A stretch of 53,636 nucleotides of DNA from Saprospiraceae bacterium (GTDB taxonomy: Bacteria; Bacteroidota; Bacteroidia; Chitinophagales; Saprospiraceae), in assembly GCA_020846655.1 (NCBI GenBank), contig JADLDL010000036.1:1-53636 (forward strand). Reading direction: 5' to 3'. Below, piece by piece: positions 22,789 through 30,140 of this stretch. Numbering within the stretch: position 1 is the stretch's first letter; the number at the start of each line of letters is the position of its first letter. A program made the position numbers and the translations under genes. Below the pieces are notes generated by a model. The model was not told the DNA's origin. It saw nothing but the letters and a program-made list of their open reading frames with translations, and did no database searches.

Positions 22789-23931
22789 ATGGATTTCGAT
22801 TTTAACCTGTACTCCACCCCGCTGTTGTTCGGTTTTGTGCAAGGCTGGGTATACGCCCTGTTGTTTTGGGTGCGGGCCTGGCGGCAGGAACGCTTGTCGG
22901 ACGCCTTGTTTGGCTGTTTGCTGGCGGCCTGCACGTTTGAGATTTGGGAATACATGCTGGGGTTTGGCGGTGTTGAAATCCTGTGGCGGGAGTTGGAGTT
23001 TTTTCCGCGCAGTTTCAGTTTGCTGCTGCCTCCATTGGCCTATTTGTACCTGAAGAGTCAGTTTAATGCCGAGTTCCGGCTGCATCGGGCCGATCTGCGG
23101 CATGCTCTTCCTTTTTTGTTGTACGCCGGCTACCATTTGGCCGTGTTTGTGCAGGGAGCCGCTTTTGTAGCCTACTGGAAAGCGGCGGTGCACCAGCCCT
23201 TCGGTGTCGAGTATGCCGAACGCTTGTGTTCGGTGGGCGTGCAGGTGTTGTATTTTTATTGGGCGTACCGACTTTTCCGGGACTATCAGTCCTGGGCGCC
23301 TTCTCAGTTTTCGGACACGGAGGCGGTGAGTTTTACCTGGTTTCGCAATTTTTTGCTCGCCTTTTTATTGTCAAACCTGATCGGGTGGGGTATGACGCTG
23401 GTGGATATCTGGCTCGACCTGGATTTCTGGCACGACTGGTGGGATGAGCTCTTTAACGCCGGCCTGATATATTATCTGGGTATTGCGGGTTACGCCCAAT
23501 CGCAGCCCCGGCGCCTGCACTTTGAACCGGATCCAGATCCTGCAATGCCCGCCGCTGCCCGGCCGGAAAAACTCAGCGAAGCCGAATTGCTGCTGTGGAA
23601 AACCAAACTGGAAGAACTGATGACGGCGGAAAAAGTGTACCTCGAACCCGAACTCACGCTGGCCGATCTGGCGCAGCGCTTGCACACGAACGGCTCCGTG
23701 ATGTCCGCCGTGATCAATGGAGCCTTTGGGAAAAATTTTAATGATTTTGTCAATACCTACCGGGTGGAGGCCGTCAAACAGCTGCTGCGCGACCCGGCAG
23801 CTCAGCACCTGTCCTTTTTAGGGGTAGGGTTGGAATGTGGTTTCAATTCAAAATCGACCTTCAACCGGGCATTTAAAAAATTGACCGGCCTGTCGCCCGG
23901 AGAATTCCGGCAGCATCCAGGGCAGGAATAG
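22789..23931 (+). CDS. AraC-family regulator with an N-terminal multi-helix membrane domain
   Basis: A 380-residue protein: residues about 8-245 contain around seven hydrophobic helices (for example LLFGFVQGWVYALLFWVRAW and FLLAFLLSNLIGWGMTLVDI), and residues about 270-378 an AraC-type double HTH (LTLADLAQRLHTNGSVMSAV and the second helix GVGLECGFNSKSTFNRAFKK, ending LTGLSPGEFR). This 7TM-AraC arrangement is common in Bacteroidota and implies sensing of a membrane or external signal with DNA binding at the membrane. It lies 10 bp after the DoxX-fusion gene, so the two form an operon. Targets unknown. Confidence 0.9.
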   Translation: MDFDFNLYSTPLLFGFVQGWVYALLFWVRAWRQERLSDALFGCLLAACTFEIWEYMLGFGGVEILWRELEFFPRSFSLLLPPLAYLYLKSQFNAEFRLHRADLRHALPFLLYAGYHLAVFVQGAAFVAYWKAAVHQPFGVEYAERLCSVGVQVLYFYWAYRLFRDYQSWAPSQFSDTEAVSFTWFRNFLLAFLLSNLIGWGMTLVDIWLDLDFWHDWWDELFNAGLIYYLGIAGYAQSQPRRLHFEPDPDPAMPAAARPEKLSEAELLLWKTKLEELMTAEKVYLEPELTLADLAQRLHTNGSVMSAVINGAFGKNFNDFVNTYRVEAVKQLLRDPAAQHLSFLGVGLECGFNSKSTFNRAFKKLTGLSPGEFRQHPGQE

Positions 23932-23975
23932 GAACCTTGAATTTAATTTTAAAACAAAAAATTTAAATAAAATTT

Positions 23976-24013
23976 CACTGACATAAGGTTGTCAGTGAGC
24001 GATCCGTTCTTTG
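23976..24013 (+). promoter_or_regulatory. 8-bp dyad overlapping the promoter of the second DinB-like gene
   Basis: CACTGACA (23976-23983) and TGTCAGTG (23990-23997) form a perfect inverted repeat with a 6-nt spacer, followed by GTTCTTTG (24006-24013), a candidate -7 element 28 bp before the ATG at 24042. The flanks are unusually AT-rich. The dyad has the size and symmetry of a dimeric repressor site (TetR or MarR-like). Confidence 0.5.
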
Positions 24014-24041
24014 TGGCATTCAACCATCTAAAAATGAGTGC

Positions 24042-24539
24042 ATGACACAAATTGAATTGTTTATCAGAGAGTTAGAGCAAGAGGCCATCACTACCCGCAA
24101 AATGCTTTCGATTGTGCCCGATGACCAATACGACTGGAAGCCCCACCCCAAAAGCATGAGTATCCGCAGTCTGGCCACCCATATTGCGGAACTGCCAACT
24201 TGGGTGAGCCTCGCGTTCACGTCTGACGGACTCGACTTTGCAACCACGCCCTACGCACCGGTGCTCCTCCACAACACAGCCGAATTGCTGGCCTATTTTG
24301 AACAATGCCTGGCCGACGGCCGCACCCAACTCACCGAAGCCAATGCGCCTTTTCTGGATAAAACCTGGATCTTGCGCCACGGCGAAACGATTTTAAGCGA
24401 TTCCTCCAAACGGGATGTGGTCCGCATGACCTTTAGCCAAATCATACACCACCGGGCCCAGTTGGGTGTTTTTCTGCGCCTGCTGAACGTGCCGATCCCC
24501 GGCAGTTACGGCCCCAGCGCTGACGAACTGGGAAAATAA
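24042..24539 (+). CDS. DinB-like protein (second)
   Basis: A 165-residue DinB/YfiT-superfamily protein: MTQIELFIRELEQEAITTRKML as helix 1, PKSMSIRSLATHIAELPTWV with the first His, and IIHHRAQLGVFLRLLNVPIPG with the later His ligands and the typical V-P-x-x-Y/P-G-S-Y-G-P-S end. Putative metal-dependent, possibly thiol-dependent enzyme; substrate unknown. A symmetric operator-like dyad lies in its promoter, suggesting regulation, perhaps by a locally encoded regulator. A hairpin terminator separates it from the third DinB-like gene. Confidence 0.85.
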   Translation: MTQIELFIRELEQEAITTRKMLSIVPDDQYDWKPHPKSMSIRSLATHIAELPTWVSLAFTSDGLDFATTPYAPVLLHNTAELLAYFEQCLADGRTQLTEANAPFLDKTWILRHGETILSDSSKRDVVRMTFSQIIHHRAQLGVFLRLLNVPIPGSYGPSADELGK

Positions 24540-24550
24540 GGTTCAAGTAA

Positions 24551-24604
24551 GCAGCGCCCTGCACCTGCCCGAAACAGCGGGTAGGCGCAGGGGCTGTCAT
24601 TTTT
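24551..24604 (+). terminator. Imperfect hairpin with T-run between two DinB-like genes
   Basis: GC-rich arms (24552-24571 and 24577-24597) pair imperfectly through GCCCTGC, CCT and CCCG against CGGG, AGG and GCAGGGGC, followed by CATTTTTA. A probable intrinsic terminator of the upstream gene. Confidence 0.6.
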
Positions 24605-24621
24605 AGTAAAAAAATTCAGCT

Positions 24622-25089
24622 ATGAAAACCTATTTGTTCGACACCTTTCGGTTCAACGACCAGGCCAACCGGCAAATGCTGGCTAAAATCAAAACCCTGC
24701 CGGAACCGGAGGCCTGTGTGCGGTATTTCAGCCACCTGATCAATTCACAAAACAAATGGCTGGCCCGCATCGAACAACGTCCTGGCTATGCCGATATGAG
24801 TTGGTGGGAACCTGTCTATGCCTTAGCCGATTTGGAAGCGGAATGGGCGGCCAGCCTCGACGCCTGGCTGCATTTTCTGGACCCCTTGCCAGCCACGGCG
24901 CTCGACGCCTATGTGCCGTTTACGGGCTACGACGGGGCGGTTTGGGAAGCCCGGATCGTCGATATTGCCTTGCAACTCAACTACCACTCGATCCACCACC
25001 GGGCGCAAATGCAGCCCTTCATCCGCGCACAAGGCCTGGAACCCGATTTTATCGACTACATCGGCACCCGATACCGGCGGGTCGGCTGA
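24622..25089 (+). CDS. DinB-like protein (third)
   Basis: A 155-residue DinB/YfiT-superfamily protein with a different subfamily pattern: FNDQANRQMLAKI in helix 1, RYFSHLINSQNKWLARI with the first His, and LQLNYHSIHHRAQMQPFIR with the other ligands, then GLEPDFIDYI. These are the features of DinB-related proteins whose C-terminal end is acidic and aromatic. It starts 82 bp after the second DinB-like gene, but a hairpin lies between them and they share little sequence beyond the superfamily pattern, so recent tandem duplication is unlikely. No activity can be assigned. Confidence 0.82.
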   Translation: MKTYLFDTFRFNDQANRQMLAKIKTLPEPEACVRYFSHLINSQNKWLARIEQRPGYADMSWWEPVYALADLEAEWAASLDAWLHFLDPLPATALDAYVPFTGYDGAVWEARIVDIALQLNYHSIHHRAQMQPFIRAQGLEPDFIDYIGTRYRRVG

Positions 25090-25138
25090 GCCCCTTATCA
25101 GGCGGCGTCCCAGACGGTAACCAGGGTGTCGGCTTTGA

Positions 25139-25247
25139 AAAGCGTAGTGTTTTTGCACTGAGCCGCTTGAAAAAACCGATGCGCCGGTGCGCCATGCCGA
25201 CAGCGACACAACGGCTCAGTTGAAATTTACTACGCTTTATGTTTTTG
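25139..25247 (+). other. Long two-armed dyad leading into a promoter-like sequence
   Basis: Outer arms AAAGCGTAGT (25139-25148) and ACTACGCTTT (25229-25238) and inner arms ACTGAGCCG (25157-25165) and CGGCTCAGT (25212-25220) are all perfect and collinear, separated by symmetrical internal loops of about 8 nt, with a 46-nt terminal region. Right after it TGTTTTTG (25240-25247) looks like a -7 element, with TTG at 25220-25222 as -33. It fills the gap between the third DinB-like gene and the triple-Y kinase and could be a terminator, a structured RNA or a small non-coding element. Confidence 0.55.
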
Positions 25248-25330
25248 CAGGTAGCGCCGTTGATGGATATTGGATTTTTTGACAAATCTTACACACGCGA
25301 AGGGCAAATACCGGCCCTTGCCAATATCGG

Positions 25331-28300
25331 ATGTCGAAAAATGCTTTCCTGACCATACTCCGGTTCTGCTGCCTGCTGGGTGCCGGTCATTTGGCAGCGC
25401 AGCAGCCCGACATGGTGTTTCACAACCTGACCGAAAAAGAAGGCCTGAGTTATAACATCGTCAATGCTTTTCTCAAAGACCGCGATGGTTTCCTCTGGGT
25501 AGGCACGTACAGCGGCCTCAACCGCTTCGACGGCGCGCACTTTTTTGTGTTTAAACAAAACAACGACAGCACATCACTGGTGCACAACTCCGTACATGCC
25601 CTCTGCGAAGACCAGTCCGGCAATATCTGGGGGGGCACCGACGAGGGTATTTTCTGCTACCTGAAAAAGCAAAACCGCTTCATTCCGTATAAAAAAACGG
25701 CACAGGGCAAAATTGCCGGTGCACACAGCATCCTCTGCGACCGCAACGGCACCGTGTGGGCCAGCGGCCTCCCGGGCCTGCTGCGTTTCGATCCGGCTAA
25801 AAACACCTTCGAGGTATTGCACCATGTGCCTTCAGACTCGTTTTCAATTTCCAATAACCGCATCCATAAAAACGGGCTGCTCGAAGACCCGGCAGGGCGC
25901 GGCATCTGGATTGCCACCCAAGCGGGCCTTAATTTTTATGACCGGCAATCCCGGCGGTTTTATAATGCCCGCAACCAGACCGGAAACCCACTCTACAGCG
26001 CCAGCCCCCTGAGTGCCCTGGCCCCTTCGAGCGAGGGACACTTCTGGGCCATGGAAAATACGAGCAAAAGCATTCTCCGTATCGATGCCCGCCAGCAACG
26101 GATCGTACAGACCGTTCCCACGGCGCAGTTAGCCCCCAATGCCTATGGCGCCACCTTGTTTGAAGACAGCCGACATAGGCTATGGCTTTCGTCCTGGTCC
26201 TACGAAATCCTGGCGATCGACTACCAGCAGGGCAACCGGATACAAAAAATCAAACACAGCGATACGGATGAGTCGTCTATTGCCGGCGACTTTTTCTGGG
26301 CGGCCCGTGAAGACGAAGAAGGCACGATCTGGCTCGGTACGGTAGGCGGTATTTCGACCTACAACCCCGCGCATTCATTTTACAAAGTGCATCGCCTGGC
26401 TGAAAAAATCCCGGAGCTCCGCGCCAATTTTGCGATACGGGGCCTGATCGAAAACCCGCGAGACCATTCCTGGTGGATCATTGTGGTGAACAACAGAGTG
26501 TTGCATTATTTCCCACAGTCCGAAGAATATGAGCTGTTGGACCTGAAAACTGCCCGACCCAACGCCCGGGGCGAACGGCCTGCGCCATTGGTCAGTATCC
26601 AGTTTTTAGGCGACAAAACCTTGTTCAATACGGCTGCGGGCAGCTGGCAATGGTCGGCCAAAGAACCACAAATCAAAGCTTTTACCGGCTTGCCGGCCCC
26701 CTGGCAAGATTTTCGGATTCGGGCTTTGGGCTATGAAACTGATTCGATCTGCTGGCTGAATGGCCAAACGCAGGTGTTGCGTTGGAACCTCAATACACAG
26801 GCTATTGAATCCTTTGCTATGGGCAACGATACCGCCGGCATGGTATACCCCACCAACCTGTGGGGCCTGGTGGCCAAACCCGGCTTGGATGTTTGGATGC
26901 ATTCGATGCCCTATGCTATCGTCCGGGTTGATCGCCGGAACAAGCGCCTGGAACGGGTGCTGCTTGACAACCACGGCCGGACGAAAATGCTGGGTGGCTT
27001 TTCCGATATCGACGTTGACGCCCGAGGCCGCGTCTGGATGGCTTGCAAAGGCCAGGGCCTATACAGTTACGACCCCGGGCGCGACAGCACCACGGTTTGG
27101 CGCGAATCCGATGGCCTCGTGTTCGACCACATCATGGCCACTACGGTGGATCCACTGGGCCAGCTTTGGACGGCTGGCTACAACAAGATTGCGGTGTTTA
27201 ACCCCAAAACACAGAATTTTTACAATTTCACCCTGCCACTCAGCACGAGCAATTACGGGTACGTCAACTATTCCACCCTGCTGCACAGCGGCCATGTGAC
27301 CACCACGATTATGGGCGACGTAGTGGAGTTTTTTCCGGATAAAATCGCCACACCGCCCCTGACCCGGCAGCCGGTCATCAGCCTGTTGCGTATTTCCGGG
27401 CAAGACAAAATCCTGAACGGCGAAACCAGTGTCTTGCTGGAACCCGATGAAAATTTTATCACGATAAAGTTTGGCATGCTGACCGACCAGCAGGCTTTTC
27501 CCTGCGAATTTGACTACCGCCTGGACGGCGTCAACGACCAGTGGGTGTCGGCCGGCAATTCTACCGAAGCCGTGTACACCGACCTGGAGCCCGGCACTTA
27601 CGCCTTTCACCTGATCGCCAAATCGAAAAATAAATCCTGGACCACCCCTGAAAAAACGCTGACCATCGTGATCCGGGCGCCATTTTACAAAACCTGGTGG
27701 TTCCGCCTGCTGGCCTTGTCGAGCCTTGCTTTCGGCCTGTATGCCCTGTACCGGTACCGGTTCACGCAAAAAGAGCGGATGATGCAGTTGGAAAGTAAGG
27801 CCCAAGCCCTGGAAAAAGAAAAAGCCCTGGTGATGTACGAGCACCTCAAACAACACCTCAACCCGCATTTTCTGTTCAACTCGCTCACCTCGCTCGGCAG
27901 CCTGATCCGGATCGACCAGGCACAGGCCGGCGATTTTCTGGACAAAATGAGCAAGGTGTACCGCTACATCCTCAAAAACCGCGACAATGAGGCAGTGCCA
28001 CTCGGCGAGGAATTGAAATTTGTAAAACTTTACATCGGCCTCCAGCAAACGCGGTTCGAGCAAGGACTGGTGGTCAATATTTCAATCGATGATGAGTATT
28101 TCCACCGGAAGGTAGCGCCCGTGACGCTGCAAAACCTGGTGGAAAATGCCATCAAACACAACATTGCCGATGTGGACACGCCGCTGGTGATCGATCTTTT
28201 TATCGAAGACGACTACCTGACCGTGCGCAACAATTTGCACCGCAAAAACTTTGTCGAAACCAGCAACAAACAGGGCCTGGCCAACATGGCCTCCCTGTAC

Positions 28301-28375
28301 AGTTATCTCAGCGACCGGAAAATGATCGTCCGCGAGGACGAACACTTCTTCGTCGTCAAAATTCCGCTGATATGA
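25331..28375 (+). CDS. Triple-Y sensor histidine kinase of the LytS type
   Basis: A 1014-residue kinase with a signal peptide (to about HLAAQ), a periplasmic two-lobed beta-propeller (about 25-690, Reg_prop blades such as KDRDGFLWVGTYSGLNRFDG), a Y_Y_Y domain (about 715-780), one transmembrane helix (near 785-808), a short coiled coil, and a His_kinase/LytS domain with His846 in LNPHFLFNSLTSL and the ATPase N-box LVENAIKHNI. It should sense an external ligand, probably a glycan product or other small molecule, and phosphorylate the LytTR regulator encoded next. The response regulator start overlaps its stop by 4 bp. Its input half has the same plan as the LuxR-HTH regulator at 15294 but a different output. 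Confidence 0.93.
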   Translation: MSKNAFLTILRFCCLLGAGHLAAQQPDMVFHNLTEKEGLSYNIVNAFLKDRDGFLWVGTYSGLNRFDGAHFFVFKQNNDSTSLVHNSVHALCEDQSGNIWGGTDEGIFCYLKKQNRFIPYKKTAQGKIAGAHSILCDRNGTVWASGLPGLLRFDPAKNTFEVLHHVPSDSFSISNNRIHKNGLLEDPAGRGIWIATQAGLNFYDRQSRRFYNARNQTGNPLYSASPLSALAPSSEGHFWAMENTSKSILRIDARQQRIVQTVPTAQLAPNAYGATLFEDSRHRLWLSSWSYEILAIDYQQGNRIQKIKHSDTDESSIAGDFFWAAREDEEGTIWLGTVGGISTYNPAHSFYKVHRLAEKIPELRANFAIRGLIENPRDHSWWIIVVNNRVLHYFPQSEEYELLDLKTARPNARGERPAPLVSIQFLGDKTLFNTAAGSWQWSAKEPQIKAFTGLPAPWQDFRIRALGYETDSICWLNGQTQVLRWNLNTQAIESFAMGNDTAGMVYPTNLWGLVAKPGLDVWMHSMPYAIVRVDRRNKRLERVLLDNHGRTKMLGGFSDIDVDARGRVWMACKGQGLYSYDPGRDSTTVWRESDGLVFDHIMATTVDPLGQLWTAGYNKIAVFNPKTQNFYNFTLPLSTSNYGYVNYSTLLHSGHVTTTIMGDVVEFFPDKIATPPLTRQPVISLLRISGQDKILNGETSVLLEPDENFITIKFGMLTDQQAFPCEFDYRLDGVNDQWVSAGNSTEAVYTDLEPGTYAFHLIAKSKNKSWTTPEKTLTIVIRAPFYKTWWFRLLALSSLAFGLYALYRYRFTQKERMMQLESKAQALEKEKALVMYEHLKQHLNPHFLFNSLTSLGSLIRIDQAQAGDFLDKMSKVYRYILKNRDNEAVPLGEELKFVKLYIGLQQTRFEQGLVVNISIDDEYFHRKVAPVTLQNLVENAIKHNIADVDTPLVIDLFIEDDYLTVRNNLHRKNFVETSNKQGLANMASLYSYLSDRKMIVREDEHFFVVKIPLI

Positions 28376-29142
28376 ACGCCCTGATCATTGAAGACGAGAC
28401 CCTCATCGCCCGCGAATTGCAACACAAAATCGCGCAGGTAGCCCCCGATGTGAAAGTCGTCGCTGTACTGCCCAGCGTCAAAACCTGCAACAAATGGTTC
28501 CTCGAAAATGCCGAGCCAGACCTGGTATTTGCCGATATCCAACTCAGCGACGGGATTAGTTTTGAGGTTTTCGAGCGCTACGAACTCAAATGCCCGGTTA
28601 TTTTCACCACCGCCTACGACGAGTATGCCATCAAGGCCTTCAAAGTTAACGGGGTCGACTACCTGCTCAAACCCATCGATACCGATGAATTGAAAAGCGC
28701 CATCGACAAGTGCCGGACCATCGTGGAAAGCAAGGCGCAGTATCCCAAAGACATTCAGCAGTTGTTGAAAATGATCGGCGGCGCGCCCGCCAATGCACCA
28801 GCCTACAAGGAGAAATTCGTGGTGAACCACCGGCACCAGTGGCTGCCCGTCTCCACCAAAGACATTGCTTTGTTTTACCGCGACAACCTCAACTACCTGT
28901 ACACCTTTGCCGGCGAAAAATACATGCTCGATTTCACCACACTCGATGAGATCGAGGAGCTGATCGATCCCAACCTCTACTGCCGGGCCAACCGCCAAAG
29001 CATCGTTCACATCGACGCTATCCAAAGCATCAAGCCCCTGGAGAATCAAAAACTCGTACTCACCCTCAAAACTCCGTTGAAAATGGAGGTCGACATCAGC
29101 CGCGAAAAAGCGCCGGGCTTCAAACGCTGGTTTGAACGCTAG
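28372..29142 (+). CDS. LytTR-family response regulator
   Basis: A 256-residue regulator: receiver domain about 1-120 with acidic pair Glu7/Asp8, phospho-acceptor Asp55 (VFADIQLSDG) and the conserved Lys in YLLKPID, followed by a LytTR DNA-binding domain (about 150-254, VSTKDIALFYRDNLNYLYT and FCRANRQ-like YCRANRQSIVHID). It overlaps the kinase gene by 4 bp (ATGA), so the two are translationally coupled and are a cognate pair. LytTR proteins bind direct repeats upstream of target genes. I could not single out a target in the window. A long AT-rich repeat region follows. Confidence 0.95.
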   Translation: MNALIIEDETLIARELQHKIAQVAPDVKVVAVLPSVKTCNKWFLENAEPDLVFADIQLSDGISFEVFERYELKCPVIFTTAYDEYAIKAFKVNGVDYLLKPIDTDELKSAIDKCRTIVESKAQYPKDIQQLLKMIGGAPANAPAYKEKFVVNHRHQWLPVSTKDIALFYRDNLNYLYTFAGEKYMLDFTTLDEIEELIDPNLYCRANRQSIVHIDAIQSIKPLENQKLVLTLKTPLKMEVDISREKAPGFKRWFER

Positions 29143-29182
29143 GGTTGAGGGGAAGCAAAGCCTATGAGTCTTGAAAATTGGG

Positions 29183-29273
29183 CATTGAACATTGCATATT
29201 GAACATTTTAATTTTATAAATTATTGAATTTTAAATTTTTAAAAAATTAATGATCAATGAACAATATTCAATG
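29183..29273. repeat. AT-rich CATTG-type inverted repeat
   Basis: Arms of 25 bp at 29183-29207 and 29249-29273 match at about 20 positions; both are built from repeats of CATTGAAC/CAATATTC units, and the loop is nearly pure A+T (ATTTTATAAATTATTG and similar). Composition is sharply different from the GC-rich genes around it. It ends the kinase/regulator operon region and may belong to the same repeat family as 19040-19096. Confidence 0.6.
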
Positions 29274-29350
29274 TACTATGATTGATTTATGAGACACCCC
29301 TTTTTAGGGTAATGGCATCTTGCGCGCCGAGGCCTCAACAATAGCCGGAC

Positions 29351-29386
29351 AAAAAAAGAAGGGCACTGCGAAAGCCGCAGTGCCCT
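29351..29386 (-). terminator. Rho-independent terminator of the outer-membrane protein gene
   Basis: Perfect arms GGGCACTGCG (29361-29370) and CGCAGTGCCC (29376-29385) with a 5-nt loop. On the minus strand the hairpin is followed by TTCTTTTTTT (complement of 29351-29360). It lies 29 bp after the stop of the gene at 29415. Confidence 0.85.
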
Positions 29387-29414
29387 GTGTTTTCAGTTGA
29401 TTTTCGGTTATTCC

Positions 29415-29984
29415 TTATAGTTTCATACGCACACCGGCTTGCAGGTAGGCAATACCATAGCCCAACTCTGCAAAAGCACCGAATTTTTCACTGAACTGGT
29501 AGCGGCCACCGGCGTAAAACGACCAGGTAAACCCACCGGCCGCAGGGGCGTCATACAGATCTTCGTTGATCAAAGGATCGTCGGATTGGAACTTGGCGCG
29601 GGCGATGTTGAAACCCAGCATGATGCCGCCGTAGGTGTCCAATTTCGGGTTTTTGAAGAAATGGTCGGCAAAGTGGTAGGCCGCCCGGGCGCCCAGAATG
29701 GTGTAGGAGTAGCGCCAGGAGTAGTCGTATCCGGCATAGTCGTAGCGGCTGCTGGCATAGGCCAGGTATCCGCCGACACCAATCTTGTCTTTGATGCCTT
29801 TTTCATAGGAAACACTGATGGGCGGTATCACGCCGTGGTAGCCACTGCCATAGAGGGTGCTGCCAAGACCGATGCCGAGGTGCAAATCTTGCTGGCCTTT
29901 GGAGTACGAATTTTGGGCAGCAGCCGGGAGGGTGAACAGGGAAACCAGCAGGACTGCGCTCAAGAACTTTTGCATTGCTTTCAT
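29415..29984 (-). CDS. Outer-membrane beta-barrel protein
   Basis: A 189-residue protein with a signal peptide (MKAMQKFLSAVLLVSLFTLP, cleavage after AAAQ) and a mature part made of alternating aromatic/hydrophobic strands ending in the terminal strand YGIAYLQAGVRMKL, typical of small porin-like barrels. Segments such as GVGGYLAYASSRYDYAGYDY and GGRYQFSEKFGAFAELGYG support about eight strands. The open frame extends upstream to 30131, but the signal peptide begins at the ATG at 29984 (a second Met at 29975 is also possible) and the promoter lies at 30021-30051. Function unknown: envelope or transport role by family. It is a single-gene unit with its own promoter and terminator. Confidence 0.8.
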   Translation of the reverse strand: MKAMQKFLSAVLLVSLFTLPAAAQNSYSKGQQDLHLGIGLGSTLYGSGYHGVIPPISVSYEKGIKDKIGVGGYLAYASSRYDYAGYDYSWRYSYTILGARAAYHFADHFFKNPKLDTYGGIMLGFNIARAKFQSDDPLINEDLYDAPAAGGFTWSFYAGGRYQFSEKFGAFAELGYGIAYLQAGVRMKL

Positions 29985-30020
29985 TTTTTGTAATGGATTG
30001 TTGTTGTCAAAATGATAGCA

Positions 30021-30051
30021 CAAAAGTGAGGCGCCGACGCAAGCGGCCCAA
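30021..30051 (-). promoter_or_regulatory. Promoter of the outer-membrane barrel gene
   Basis: On the minus strand TTGG (30051-30048), 19 bp, then CACTTTTG (30028-30021). Element sequences and spacing are nearly identical to the pirin promoter (TTGG, 19 bp, CACCTTTG). The start ATG is 37 bp downstream at 29984. Confidence 0.6.
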
Positions 30052-30089
30052 AAATCCTCCAACGAGGCGGGGCGAATTTCAAATGAAGC

Positions 30090-30129
30090 GCAGCAAAGGC
30101 GCAACGAAGCCTCTGGAGCCCTTTGCTGC
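30090..30129 (-). terminator. Hairpin after the S41 protease gene
   Basis: Perfect 10-bp arms GCAGCAAAGG (30090-30099) and CCTTTGCTGC (30120-30129), 20-nt loop, 11 bp after the protease stop. No clear T-run follows on the minus strand, so it may stabilise the mRNA end rather than terminate fully. Confidence 0.5.
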
Positions 30130-30140
30130 ACATTCAGGGT

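Noticed and set aside
24042-25089. Recent tandem duplication of two DinB-like genes
   Set aside because: Beyond the superfamily His pattern the proteins differ in length and sequence, and a terminator separates them.
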